Origin: an uncultured Eubacteriales bacterium
GTDB lineage: Bacteria > Bacillota > Clostridia > Oscillospirales > CAG-272
DNA: 47,075 nucleotides
Assembly: GCA_934446285.1 (NCBI GenBank)
Contig: CAKSEI010000002.1
Location: 1 to 47,075, forward strand
Reading direction: 5' to 3'
Shown: positions 9,354 through 16,447 of the stretch, one piece after another
Position numbering within the stretch: position 1 is the first letter of the stretch
How the letters are laid out: each line of letters starts with the position of its first letter
Notes under the pieces: generated by a model
What the model was told of the DNA's origin: nothing
The model's input: only the letters and a program-made list of their open reading frames with translations
Database searches by the model: none
Program-made: the position numbers and the translations under genes

Positions 9354-9377
9354 ATCAGCTTTTCGATAAAAGCTGAC
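9354..9377 (+). repeat. Short partial copy of the dispersed intergenic repeat
   Basis: AGCTTTTCGATAAAAGCT with flanks resembles the palindromic core of the longer repeats at 33541 and 38661 (there AGCTTTTCGAGAAAAGCT). Only the core is present, so it could be chance. Confidence 0.35.
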
Positions 9378-9380
9378 AAG

Positions 9381-9420
9381 AAAACTACTGCCGGGCTTAT
9401 TTAAGCCCGGCAGTAGTTTT
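9381..9420. terminator. Bidirectional terminator between convergent genes
   Basis: A perfect 18-bp stem (AAAACTACTGCCGGGCTT and its complement) with a 4-base loop. It is flanked by A and T runs so it can act in both directions, for the membrane protein gene on plus and ilvE on minus. Confidence 0.9.
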
Positions 9421-9434
9421 TATATTGATTCTTT

Positions 9435-10508
9435 TCAGTCTACACTTACGTGCCAATTGCCGTAGGGGTCTTTTATTGCTCCGGACTGTATGCCGGTCAC
9501 GGTGTCGTACAGGCGCGCACTTATCTCGCCTATCTTGCCGCCGTTTATTTCCATGACCTCGTCCTCGTAGCGCAGCTTGCCTACGGGGCTGATGACTGCG
9601 GCTGTTCCGGTGCCGAAGCACTCCTCGAGCTTGCCGCTCTTCTGCGCCTCTATCAGCTCGTCAACGGAAATCTTACGCTCCTCGACCTCATAGCCCCAGT
9701 CGCGGCAGAGGGTTATTACCGAATTGCGCGTGATGCCGGGAAGTATACTGCCCGAGAGCGCGGGCGTGACTATCTTGCCGTCTATCTTAAAGAAGATATT
9801 CATGGCGCCGACTTCCTCTATGTACCTGCGCTCAACGCCGTCGAGCCACAGCACCTGAGAGAAGCCCTCGTCGTGCGCCTTGACCTGCGCGATGAGGGAT
9901 GCGGCATAGTTGCCGCCCGTCTTTGCAAAGCCGATACCGCCGCGAACCGCACGCACGTATTCGTCCTCTATCCATATGCCTACGGGAGCGAGTCCGCTCT
10001 CGTAGTATGCGCCCGAGGGCGAGAGAATGACGATAAAGAGATAGGTCGACGACGGCTTTACGCCGAGAAATTCATCGGTTGCGATAACAAAGGGGCGTAC
10101 ATAGAGTGACGTGCCGGGGTCGGTGGGAATCCAGTCCTTGTCAACCTTGACAACAGCCTTTATCGCCTGAACAAAGTCTTCCTCGGGTATCTCGGGGATG
10201 CACAGACGCCTGTTCGACGCGTTGGCGCGCTTTGCATTCATGTCCGGGCGGAAAAGATATGCGCCGCCGTCCGTACCCTTATATGCCTTGAGTCCCTCGA
10301 ACATCTCCTGTCCGTAGTGGAATACCATTGCGGCGGGAGAGAGAGAAATTCTCTCAAAGGGGACTATGCGCGCATCGTGCCAGCCCTTGCCCTCGGTATA
10401 GTTCATTACGAACATATGGTCGGTGAAAATCTTGCCGAATCCGAGAGGCGCACCCTTTTCGGGTTTCTTCTTCGGGTTGTCCGTGAGAGTTACCTTTATG
10501 TCTAACAT
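9435..10508 (-). CDS. ilvE: Branched-chain amino acid aminotransferase
   Basis: A class IV PLP enzyme that interconverts Val, Leu and Ile with their 2-oxoacids using glutamate/2-oxoglutarate. The pyridoxal lysine is K196 in GFAKTGGNYAAS, and EEVGAMNIFF and FGTGTAAVISPV are further family blocks. Start is chosen at 10508 (MLDIKV): AGGAGG lies just upstream, within the MKNNQEEK stretch that a start at 10532 would add. The product is 357 residues, as usual. It is the last gene of the T-box-controlled operon, 13 bases after the oxidoreductase gamma subunit, so it probably aminates the 2-oxoacid made by that enzyme. A strong terminator follows. Confidence 0.95.
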   Translation of the reverse strand: MLDIKVTLTDNPKKKPEKGAPLGFGKIFTDHMFVMNYTEGKGWHDARIVPFERISLSPAAMVFHYGQEMFEGLKAYKGTDGGAYLFRPDMNAKRANASNRRLCIPEIPEEDFVQAIKAVVKVDKDWIPTDPGTSLYVRPFVIATDEFLGVKPSSTYLFIVILSPSGAYYESGLAPVGIWIEDEYVRAVRGGIGFAKTGGNYAASLIAQVKAHDEGFSQVLWLDGVERRYIEEVGAMNIFFKIDGKIVTPALSGSILPGITRNSVITLCRDWGYEVEERKISVDELIEAQKSGKLEECFGTGTAAVISPVGKLRYEDEVMEINGGKIGEISARLYDTVTGIQSGAIKDPYGNWHVSVD

Positions 10509-10521
10509 TTTTTCCTCCTGA

Positions 10522-11061
10522 TTATTTTTCATAGCTCATGCCGAGCTTTATTGCCTCAAGGTTCTTGTCAAAGAGGTCGGCGTGCTTTGCGGAGACAACC
10601 TTCTTAAGCGCCGGCTCGATAAGCTCCTCCGGCACGCAGTCGGCGTGCGCGATGAGTGCGCCCGTCATTATCATGTTCGCAAGTCCCGAGAGCTCATTCT
10701 CCGTCGCAAGCGTCGTCGCGGGTATATATACCGTCTTTACGTCCGTGCGCTCAACCTTTTTCGCTATGAGCGAGCTGTCGACGAGGATAAGTCCGCCAGC
10801 CTTTGCCGCACTCTCGTATTTCTCGAGTGAGGGCAGGTTCATAGCGACAAGGATGTCGGGAGAAGTTACTATCGGAGAGCCGACGGGGGTGTCCGAGAGA
10901 ATTACCGAGCAGTTTGCCGTGCCGCCGCGCATCTCCGGTCCGTATGAGGGCAGCCAGCTTACGTTGCGCTCACCGAGCAGCCCCGTATATGCGAGAAATT
11001 TACCGGCGAAAAGTATACCCTGTCCGCCGAAGCCCGCGATAAGTACCTGTGTAGTGCTCAT
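10522..11061 (-). CDS. 2-Oxoacid:ferredoxin oxidoreductase, gamma subunit (VOR/KOR type)
   Basis: The 179-residue protein opens with the family's VLIAGFGGQGILFAGK glycine-rich motif and contains PEMRGGTANCSV, both typical of the small catalytic-domain subunit of VOR/KOR enzymes. These link CoA and ferredoxin chemistry to cleavage or synthesis of 2-oxoacids. Its start overlaps the stop of the beta subunit (ATGA), and ilvE follows, so subunits are made in step. Substrate cannot be read from this subunit. Because the next gene is ilvE, branched-chain 2-oxoacids (VorC/VorA naming) are favoured over 2-oxoglutarate. Confidence 0.9.
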   Translation of the reverse strand: MSTTQVLIAGFGGQGILFAGKFLAYTGLLGERNVSWLPSYGPEMRGGTANCSVILSDTPVGSPIVTSPDILVAMNLPSLEKYESAAKAGGLILVDSSLIAKKVERTDVKTVYIPATTLATENELSGLANMIMTGALIAHADCVPEELIEPALKKVVSAKHADLFDKNLEAIKLGMSYEK

Positions 11062-11810
11062 TTGCTTTCCTCCTCTGCATATTTATCCTTAAAGACACCG
11101 AGCGGGTAGTAGGGAATCATATTCTCCTCCAGCCAGTCAAGCGCGCCCTGCGGCGTTTTTCCCCAGTTGGTCGGGCAGGTCGATACGACCTCGATAAGCG
11201 AAAAGCCCTTGCCCTCCTTCTGACGGCGGAATGCCTTTTCTATAGCCTTTTTTGCGTTCCTTACGTTTTTGACATTGTTTACGGCAACACGCTCTATGTA
11301 TCCCGCACCGTCAAGAGTCGAGAGCATCTCGCATATCTTTACGGGATATCCTACGGTATTGACATCGCGTCCGTAGGGGGAGGTCTGCGTTATCTGACCG
11401 GGAAGAGAGGTGGGAGCCATCTGACCGCCGGTCATGCCGTATATTGCGTTATTTACGAATATTACCGTGATATTCTCGCCGCGTGCTGCGGAGTGAACCG
11501 TCTCGGCAGTGCCTATGGAGGCGAGGTCGCCGTCACCCTGATAGGTAAAGACTATCTTCGAGGGGTCTGCGCGCTTCACGCCCGTAGCGACAGCCGGAGC
11601 ACGTCCGTGAGCCGCCTGAACCATATCGACGTTAAAATAATTGTATGCAAAGACCGAACATCCGACGGACGCGACGCCTATCGTTTCGCCCGCGATGCCG
11701 AGGCTGTCTATCGCCTCCGCGACGAGGCGGTGAATAATACCGTGCGTGCAGCCCGGGCAATAGTGCAGGGGCGCATCGGTCAGGGCTTTCGGTTTCTCAA
11801 AGACTGTCAT
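11058..11810 (-). CDS. 2-Oxoacid:ferredoxin oxidoreductase, beta (thiamine diphosphate) subunit
   Basis: This subunit binds thiamine diphosphate. The motif GDGDLASIGTAE...VNN (about residues 95-130) holds the metal/diphosphate site, and HYCPGCTHG near residue 16 and YGMTGGQMAPT are standard. Start is placed at 11810, where TGATG joins it by one base to the alpha stop and AGGAGG lies upstream. An in-frame extension to 11912 would run into the alpha gene. The length is 250 residues, normal for this subunit. It forms the active site together with the alpha subunit and passes electrons to ferredoxin. Confidence 0.93.
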   Translation of the reverse strand: MTVFEKPKALTDAPLHYCPGCTHGIIHRLVAEAIDSLGIAGETIGVASVGCSVFAYNYFNVDMVQAAHGRAPAVATGVKRADPSKIVFTYQGDGDLASIGTAETVHSAARGENITVIFVNNAIYGMTGGQMAPTSLPGQITQTSPYGRDVNTVGYPVKICEMLSTLDGAGYIERVAVNNVKNVRNAKKAIEKAFRRQKEGKGFSLIEVVSTCPTNWGKTPQGALDWLEENMIPYYPLGVFKDKYAEEESK

Positions 11811-12871
11811 CACTTGTCCTCCTTTGCGGCTTTTTCTATACTTGCTATAACTTCCTCGGGCGTGGGTATCATACCGCCCGTGCGGCAGCAGAGGTCGACG
11901 GGGCGCGAGCACTCTATCGCGAGGCGCACGTCCTCTATCATCTGTCCCATATTAAGCTCGACGGAGATAAATCTCTTCACGCCTGCCGCAACCTGCTTTA
12001 AGGCTTTCTCGGGGAATGGCCAGAGGGTTATCGGGCGGACAAGACCGACCTTTATACCCTTTTCGCGTGCCGCATCGACCGCATTCTTTGATACGCGGGC
12101 TGCAATGCCGAATGCGACAACGGCAATCTCCGCATCCTCGCAGCGGTAAAGCTCGCACAGCTGCTCCTTTTCCTTTACCTCATCATAGCGGGCGAAACGT
12201 ACATTGTTCCAGTCCTCAAGCTCCTGCGGCTCGAGAGCGAGGGAGTTGATTATATTCGGCTTGCGCTCTCCCTTTGTTCCCGTGAGTGCCCAGGGCTTAG
12301 GGCAGCCCTCTGCGGGCGCTTCGTCAAGGGTGACGGGCTCCATCATCTGACCCATCGTTCCGTCGGCGAGCAGCATACAGGGCATACGGTACTTCTCCGC
12401 GAGGTCAAAGCCGCGGAAGACCATGTCCGCCATCTCCTGAACCGAGTCGGGAGCGAGGACGAGCAGGTGATAGTCGCCGTGTCCGCCGCCGCGCGTCGCC
12501 TGGAAGTAGTCGGACTGAGAGGGCTGAATTCCGCCGAGACCCGGTCCGCCGCGCTGTACGTTTACGATAAGCGCAGGCAGATCACAGCCCGCCATGTAGG
12601 ATATTCCTTCGCTTTTAAGGGAAATTCCGGGGCTGGAGGAGGAGGTCATGGCACGCTTGCCCGCTGCGGCAGCGCCTATTACCATATTTATCGCGGCGAT
12701 TTCGCTCTCCGCCTGCAGGAAAGTACCGCCTATCTTGGGCATGCGCTTTGCCATGTAAGCGGCAACCTCGGTCTGCGGCGTTATCGGATATCCGAAGTAG
12801 TGGCGGCAGCCCGCGCGTATAGCTGCCTCGGCGAGGGCTTCATTGCCCTTCATCAAAACTTTTTCTGACAT
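11810..12871 (-). CDS. vorB: 2-Oxoacid:ferredoxin oxidoreductase, alpha subunit (VorB-like)
   Basis: The 353-residue protein begins VLMKGNEALAEAAIRAGCRH and continues with YFGYPITPQTE and SSSSPGISLKSEG, the pyrimidine-binding domain of alpha subunits. The overall form matches the stand-alone alpha subunit named VorB in Firmicutes (3-methyl-2-oxobutanoate dehydrogenase subunit). That naming is by resemblance, and a 2-oxoglutarate or aromatic 2-oxoacid enzyme is not excluded. It follows the ferredoxin subunit by 10 bases and overlaps the beta subunit by one base. Confidence 0.9.
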   Translation of the reverse strand: MSEKVLMKGNEALAEAAIRAGCRHYFGYPITPQTEVAAYMAKRMPKIGGTFLQAESEIAAINMVIGAAAAGKRAMTSSSSPGISLKSEGISYMAGCDLPALIVNVQRGGPGLGGIQPSQSDYFQATRGGGHGDYHLLVLAPDSVQEMADMVFRGFDLAEKYRMPCMLLADGTMGQMMEPVTLDEAPAEGCPKPWALTGTKGERKPNIINSLALEPQELEDWNNVRFARYDEVKEKEQLCELYRCEDAEIAVVAFGIAARVSKNAVDAAREKGIKVGLVRPITLWPFPEKALKQVAAGVKRFISVELNMGQMIEDVRLAIECSRPVDLCCRTGGMIPTPEEVIASIEKAAKEDK

Positions 12872-12881
12872 TTCTTCCTCC

Positions 12882-13088
12882 TTATTTCTCGACGGTTATA
12901 ACGCAGTCGGGACACATCGTGGCGCAGAAAGCACATGCTATGCACTTGCTCTCATCGGTTATGTGCGCGGGGTGATGACCCTTTGGGTTAATTTCGTCTT
13001 TCGCAAGGGAAATGAGTCCCTTAGGACATGCCGTGACGCACAGTCCGCAGCCCTTGCACAGGTTTTTCTCAAATGTTACCTTTGCCAT
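12882..13088 (-). CDS. 2-Oxoacid:ferredoxin oxidoreductase, delta subunit (2[4Fe-4S] ferredoxin)
   Basis: A 68-residue ferredoxin-like protein with two C-x2-C-x2-C-x3-C clusters: CKGCGLCVTACP near the N-terminus and CIACAFCATMCP near the C-terminus. It serves as the electron-transfer subunit of the adjacent oxidoreductase. It lies 12 bases after the P-loop gene and 10 before the alpha subunit, completing a four-subunit VOR/KOR set in the order delta, alpha, beta, gamma. Confidence 0.93.
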   Translation of the reverse strand: MAKVTFEKNLCKGCGLCVTACPKGLISLAKDEINPKGHHPAHITDESKCIACAFCATMCPDCVITVEK

Positions 13089-13100
13089 TTTATATCTCCT

Positions 13101-13739
13101 TTACCAAATGGTTTTTTGCAGAGTAAGAGCAAGCTCGTTTTTTCGGGCGATGCCGCTTTCCGCGCATGTAAAGCGCAGCGGCAGCCCGCTCTCTTCACAG
13201 AGGTGCTCTATCTTTTCCTTCGAGCGGTCTAAGTCCGAGCGAACCGTGTCTTTACCGAGATTTGTATTGTTGACTATGCCCGTAAAGGGTATGCCGCACG
13301 CCGCTTCTATCTCGCGCATGACTCCGAGAGCCTCCTCGGGCGTGCGCGTGAGCGGGCGCATGAAATTGCATACAAAGAGCATATCGTAGTCGCCCTCCGC
13401 GATTATCGCGGGAGTGAGTCTGCCGAGCGCGAGCGCGCCTCTGTCGTCTCCTCCTACGTCGACGACGGCGAATCTGTCCGTCTCGTCCGTCACGCGGTAC
13501 ATGTCACCGGGGAGAGCGGGAGTGTCGACATTCGTATTCGCATAGTCTGAGGCGACAAGCTCTATGCCCTCCTGCCGCAAAAGGTCGCCGGAATCCTTTG
13601 AGCGGTAGTACGGATTTACTATATCGAGGTCAAAGAGCGTTACTGCCTTTCCCTCGCGGCGCAGGCGCACGGCGTAGTTTATCGCTATATTCGTTTTTCC
13701 GCTGCCGTAGTGACCGCAGAAAAGCGTTATTCTGCTCAT
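13101..13739 (-). CDS. P-loop nucleotide-binding protein (SIMIBI/CobQ-ParA-like)
   Basis: The 212-residue protein has a Walker A loop at residues 9-16 (GHYGSGKT), a switch-like TLFDLDIVNPYYRS segment and FAVVDVGGDDRGALALGR in the Walker B place. This is the layout of MinD/CobQ-type SIMIBI ATPases. It lies between the acyl-CoA ligase and the ferredoxin subunit, with gaps of only 13 and 12 bases, so it is part of the operon. A role in maturation or regulation of the oxidoreductase is a guess from position. I know of no proven function. Confidence 0.8.
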   Translation of the reverse strand: MSRITLFCGHYGSGKTNIAINYAVRLRREGKAVTLFDLDIVNPYYRSKDSGDLLRQEGIELVASDYANTNVDTPALPGDMYRVTDETDRFAVVDVGGDDRGALALGRLTPAIIAEGDYDMLFVCNFMRPLTRTPEEALGVMREIEAACGIPFTGIVNNTNLGKDTVRSDLDRSKEKIEHLCEESGLPLRFTCAESGIARKNELALTLQKTIW

Positions 13740-13752
13740 TTTATCTCCGTTC

Positions 13753-16038
13753 TCACAGCTTCGCGCGTATTATCTTGCCCGAGGTGGTCTTGGGCAGCTC
13801 GTCGCGGAATACGACGATTCGCGGATATTTATACGGCGCGGTGTGCTCCTTTACGTAGTTCTGTATTTCCTTCTTAAGCTCTTCCGTGCCTTCCGTGCCC
13901 TTTGTAAGCACGATGCTCGCCTTGACGACCTGTCCGCGAATCTCGTCGGGTGCGGCGGAGACTCCGCATTCAAGCACGTAGGGCAGCTCCATTATGACAT
14001 TCTCTATCTCGAAAGGCCCTATGCGGTAGCCCGAGCTCTTTATAACGTCGTCTATGCGGCTGACGTACCAGTAGTAGCCGTCCTCATCCTTATATGCGAC
14101 GTCTCCCGTGTGATATATGCCACCTGCGAAAACCTCATCGGTCTTTTCCTTATTGCGGTAATACTCGGTGACAAGTCCGCAGGGGTGACCGCGGTCGAGC
14201 TTTACGCATATTTCGCCGGGAGTACCGACGGGAACGGGATTGCCCTCCGTGTCGAAAATGTCTATGTCATACGACGCTACGGGCTTGCCCATAGAGCCGA
14301 GACGCGGGGTCATGCCGACGGTGTTCGCAATAAGCACGGTCGACTCGGACTGGCCGAAGCCCTCCATTATCGTAAGGCCCGTTGCCTCCTTAAATCTGCG
14401 GAATACCTCGGGATTGAGCGCCTCGCCCGCCGTCGTCATATGCTTGACGGACGAGAGGTCGAAACGCGAGATATCCTCCTTTATCATCATACGCAGCATG
14501 GTTGGCGGTGCGCAGAAGGTCGTGATACCGTATTTTGCAAACATCGGGAGAATGTCCGAGGCGTGGAAACGGTCGAAATCATAGACGAAAAGCGGCGCCT
14601 CACACAGCCACTGACCGTAGAGCTTACCCCACATGGACTTAGCCCAGCCCGTGTCCGAGATGGTGAGATGAAGTCCGTTCGGGTCGACCCTGTGCCAATA
14701 TTTTGCGGTGACAAAGTGACCTAACGGGTATTTGTACGAATGAACGGCAATCTTCGGATAGCCCGACGTGCCCGAGGTGAAGAACATGAGCATCTTATCG
14801 TCTCCGCACGGGCTGTCCGGCGTGCGCTCAAAGTGGCTCGAATATACCGAATACTCCTCCTCAAAGCTGCGCCAGCCGTCCTTTTTCCCGCCTACGGTTA
14901 TCTTTGTTACAAGCGACGGGCTTGTTGCCTCCGCTATATCAACCTCGTCGGTTATCCCGCCTACTGCAGTGCACATTACGGCGGATATTCCCGCGCTGTT
15001 TATGCGGTACTCAATGTCGTGCGAGAGCAGCTGATTGGGTGCTAATATCGCTATCGCGCCTATCTTGTGCAGGGCGTTTATTATGTACCAGAATTCATAG
15101 TGACGGCGCAGGATGAGCATTACTCTGTCTCCGCGTTTTATGCCTATGCTTTTAAAGTAATTTGCCGCTCGACTCGATTCCTTTTTCACCATGCCGAAGG
15201 TTATGCGCTTTTCCTCTCCCGTGCGGGATATGTGAAGAAGAGCGGTCTTATCGGGGCATTTGTCACCGAGCGCGTCAACTACGTCAAAGGCAAAGTTGAA
15301 TTTGTCTTCATTCTTATATTCTATCGATGCGAGGCTGCCGTCCTGGTTTTCGTGCGGGATGATAAAATTCTCGTACACTCTCTCCTGATTGTCACTCTCG
15401 GGCTTTGACTGCTTCTCCTCCTCATGCGCTCTGTGCGCTATGTAGTCGGTCGGGTTGAGGACGACTGCGTAAAACTCGCAGTCCTCGCCGTCCACGGCTA
15501 TCATGCCGTGAGGTGTGGACGAGTCGTAGTATATCGTGTCGCCCACGCCGAGAATTTCCGAGTGAGTGCCGACCTGAACCTTGAGATGTCCGCTTATTAC
15601 AAGGTCAAATTCCTGACCCTCGTGGGTGGTCAGCGGGATGTCGCGCGTCTGCGCCTCCTCGGAGTACTCCGCGCGGACGTAAAGCGGTTCGGCGATACGG
15701 TCACGGTAGGATGACGCCATATTGAAGTAGGTCATGCCGTGTGCCTTTTCTATCTTCTGACCCGCACCCGCACGCGTCAGCTCATATGCGGTAAGCGTCG
15801 GGGAGCTTCCCTGAATTATGTCGGTGACGTCCACTCTGAAAGCAAGCGCACAGCGGTAGAGAAAAGCAAAGTTGAGGTCGCGCCCGCCCGACTCGCACGC
15901 GTTGTATTCGTCCTCGGAGACGCCGACCTTTTCCGCCATCTCCGCAGGGGAGAGACCTTCTATCGTGCGCAGCTCGTGAATTCGGGCAGCCATCTCGCGT
16001 ATCGTAAGGTCAAGTCCGGTAGTAAGTTTTTCTTCCAT
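13753..16038 (-). CDS. XRE-cupin-acyl-CoA ligase fusion protein 1
   Basis: The 761-residue protein joins three domains. Residues about 12-70 form an XRE-type helix-turn-helix (IHELRTIEGLSPAEMAEKVG). Residues about 85-205 form a cupin (GQEFDLVISGHLKVQVG and YDSSTPHGMIAV). The rest is an AMP-forming acyl-CoA synthetase with the phosphate loop FFTSGTSGYPK (about 417), EGFGQSE, YHTGDVAYKDEDGYYW, SSGYRIGPFEIE, and the C-terminal catalytic lysine in TTSGKI. The ligase would form an acyl-CoA from an acid, ATP and CoA. It looks like the medium/branched-chain (ACSM-like) type, not standard acetyl-CoA synthetase. It is the first gene of the VOR-ilvE operon behind a T-box. Whether the HTH binds DNA is unknown. 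Confidence 0.9.
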   Translation of the reverse strand: MEEKLTTGLDLTIREMAARIHELRTIEGLSPAEMAEKVGVSEDEYNACESGGRDLNFAFLYRCALAFRVDVTDIIQGSSPTLTAYELTRAGAGQKIEKAHGMTYFNMASSYRDRIAEPLYVRAEYSEEAQTRDIPLTTHEGQEFDLVISGHLKVQVGTHSEILGVGDTIYYDSSTPHGMIAVDGEDCEFYAVVLNPTDYIAHRAHEEEKQSKPESDNQERVYENFIIPHENQDGSLASIEYKNEDKFNFAFDVVDALGDKCPDKTALLHISRTGEEKRITFGMVKKESSRAANYFKSIGIKRGDRVMLILRRHYEFWYIINALHKIGAIAILAPNQLLSHDIEYRINSAGISAVMCTAVGGITDEVDIAEATSPSLVTKITVGGKKDGWRSFEEEYSVYSSHFERTPDSPCGDDKMLMFFTSGTSGYPKIAVHSYKYPLGHFVTAKYWHRVDPNGLHLTISDTGWAKSMWGKLYGQWLCEAPLFVYDFDRFHASDILPMFAKYGITTFCAPPTMLRMMIKEDISRFDLSSVKHMTTAGEALNPEVFRRFKEATGLTIMEGFGQSESTVLIANTVGMTPRLGSMGKPVASYDIDIFDTEGNPVPVGTPGEICVKLDRGHPCGLVTEYYRNKEKTDEVFAGGIYHTGDVAYKDEDGYYWYVSRIDDVIKSSGYRIGPFEIENVIMELPYVLECGVSAAPDEIRGQVVKASIVLTKGTEGTEELKKEIQNYVKEHTAPYKYPRIVVFRDELPKTTSGKIIRAKL

Positions 16039-16077
16039 TATTTTTTCCTCCGCTTACTTCCCCGGGGCAGGAAAAAC

Positions 16078-16337
16078 AAAAAACGCCCCAAAGAATACTG
16101 ATTCTTTGAGACGAGAAAACCTCCCGCGGTACCACTCAAATTGCGCTTTGCGCCACTCACGCTCAAACAAGCGTTATGCCTTTACGCGGCAAAACGGGAA
16201 AGGTCTACTCACCTGCGGCTTTCTTCTTTCCGACTCGGAAGCTACCGGCGTTATGCCTCGGACAAACGGCTCTCACCATCCGCCGTCTCTCTGTGCGTCC
16301 GTAAAACACGCGCCCTCTTCGTCACAGTCTTTATTTA
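16078..16337 (-). promoter_or_regulatory. T-box leader 1 (upstream of fusion 1, VOR and ilvE operon)
   Basis: Read on minus, the leader has the T-box sequence GAGTGGTACCGCGGGAG (16117-16135 region) and a stem I with ACAGAGAG and GGTGAGAGCC elements. Its 5' arm has GTGACGAAG opposite CTTCCGAG, as in the kink-turn base of stem I. A terminator hairpin CAAAGAAT/ATTCTTTG follows, with TTTTTT at 16078-16083. TGGT would pair with a tRNA ending ACCA (A73), which fits Val, Ile, Leu, Ala or Phe tRNAs among others. By position next to the GAAG/CTTC helix, as in glyQS leaders, the specifier would be GTA (Val). That reading is uncertain. Uncharged tRNA should turn on all seven downstream genes. Confidence 0.9.
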
Positions 16338-16343
16338 CTCAGT

Positions 16344-16372
16344 ATTCTACCACATCGTATATGACTTGTCAA
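16344..16372 (-). promoter_or_regulatory. Promoter of T-box leader 1
   Basis: On minus: TTGACA (16367-16372), 17-base spacer, TAGAAT (16344-16349). A canonical housekeeping promoter a few bases before the T-box leader. Confidence 0.8.
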
Positions 16373-16447
16373 GTGCTTTTTATGCAGAAAAAGGATTTTT
16401 TTGCATAAAAGTCGGGGCGGCGGCAGCCCGCCGCCCGCTTTTTTTCC

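Noticed and set aside
10509..10532. Upstream start for ilvE at 10532
   Set aside because: Those codons contain the AGGAGG site that serves ATG 10508, and they overlap the previous gene.
12467..14724. Plus-strand frames opposite the VOR and ligase genes
   Set aside because: They are shadows caused by GC-rich codon bias; the minus strand shows a complete, tightly packed operon.
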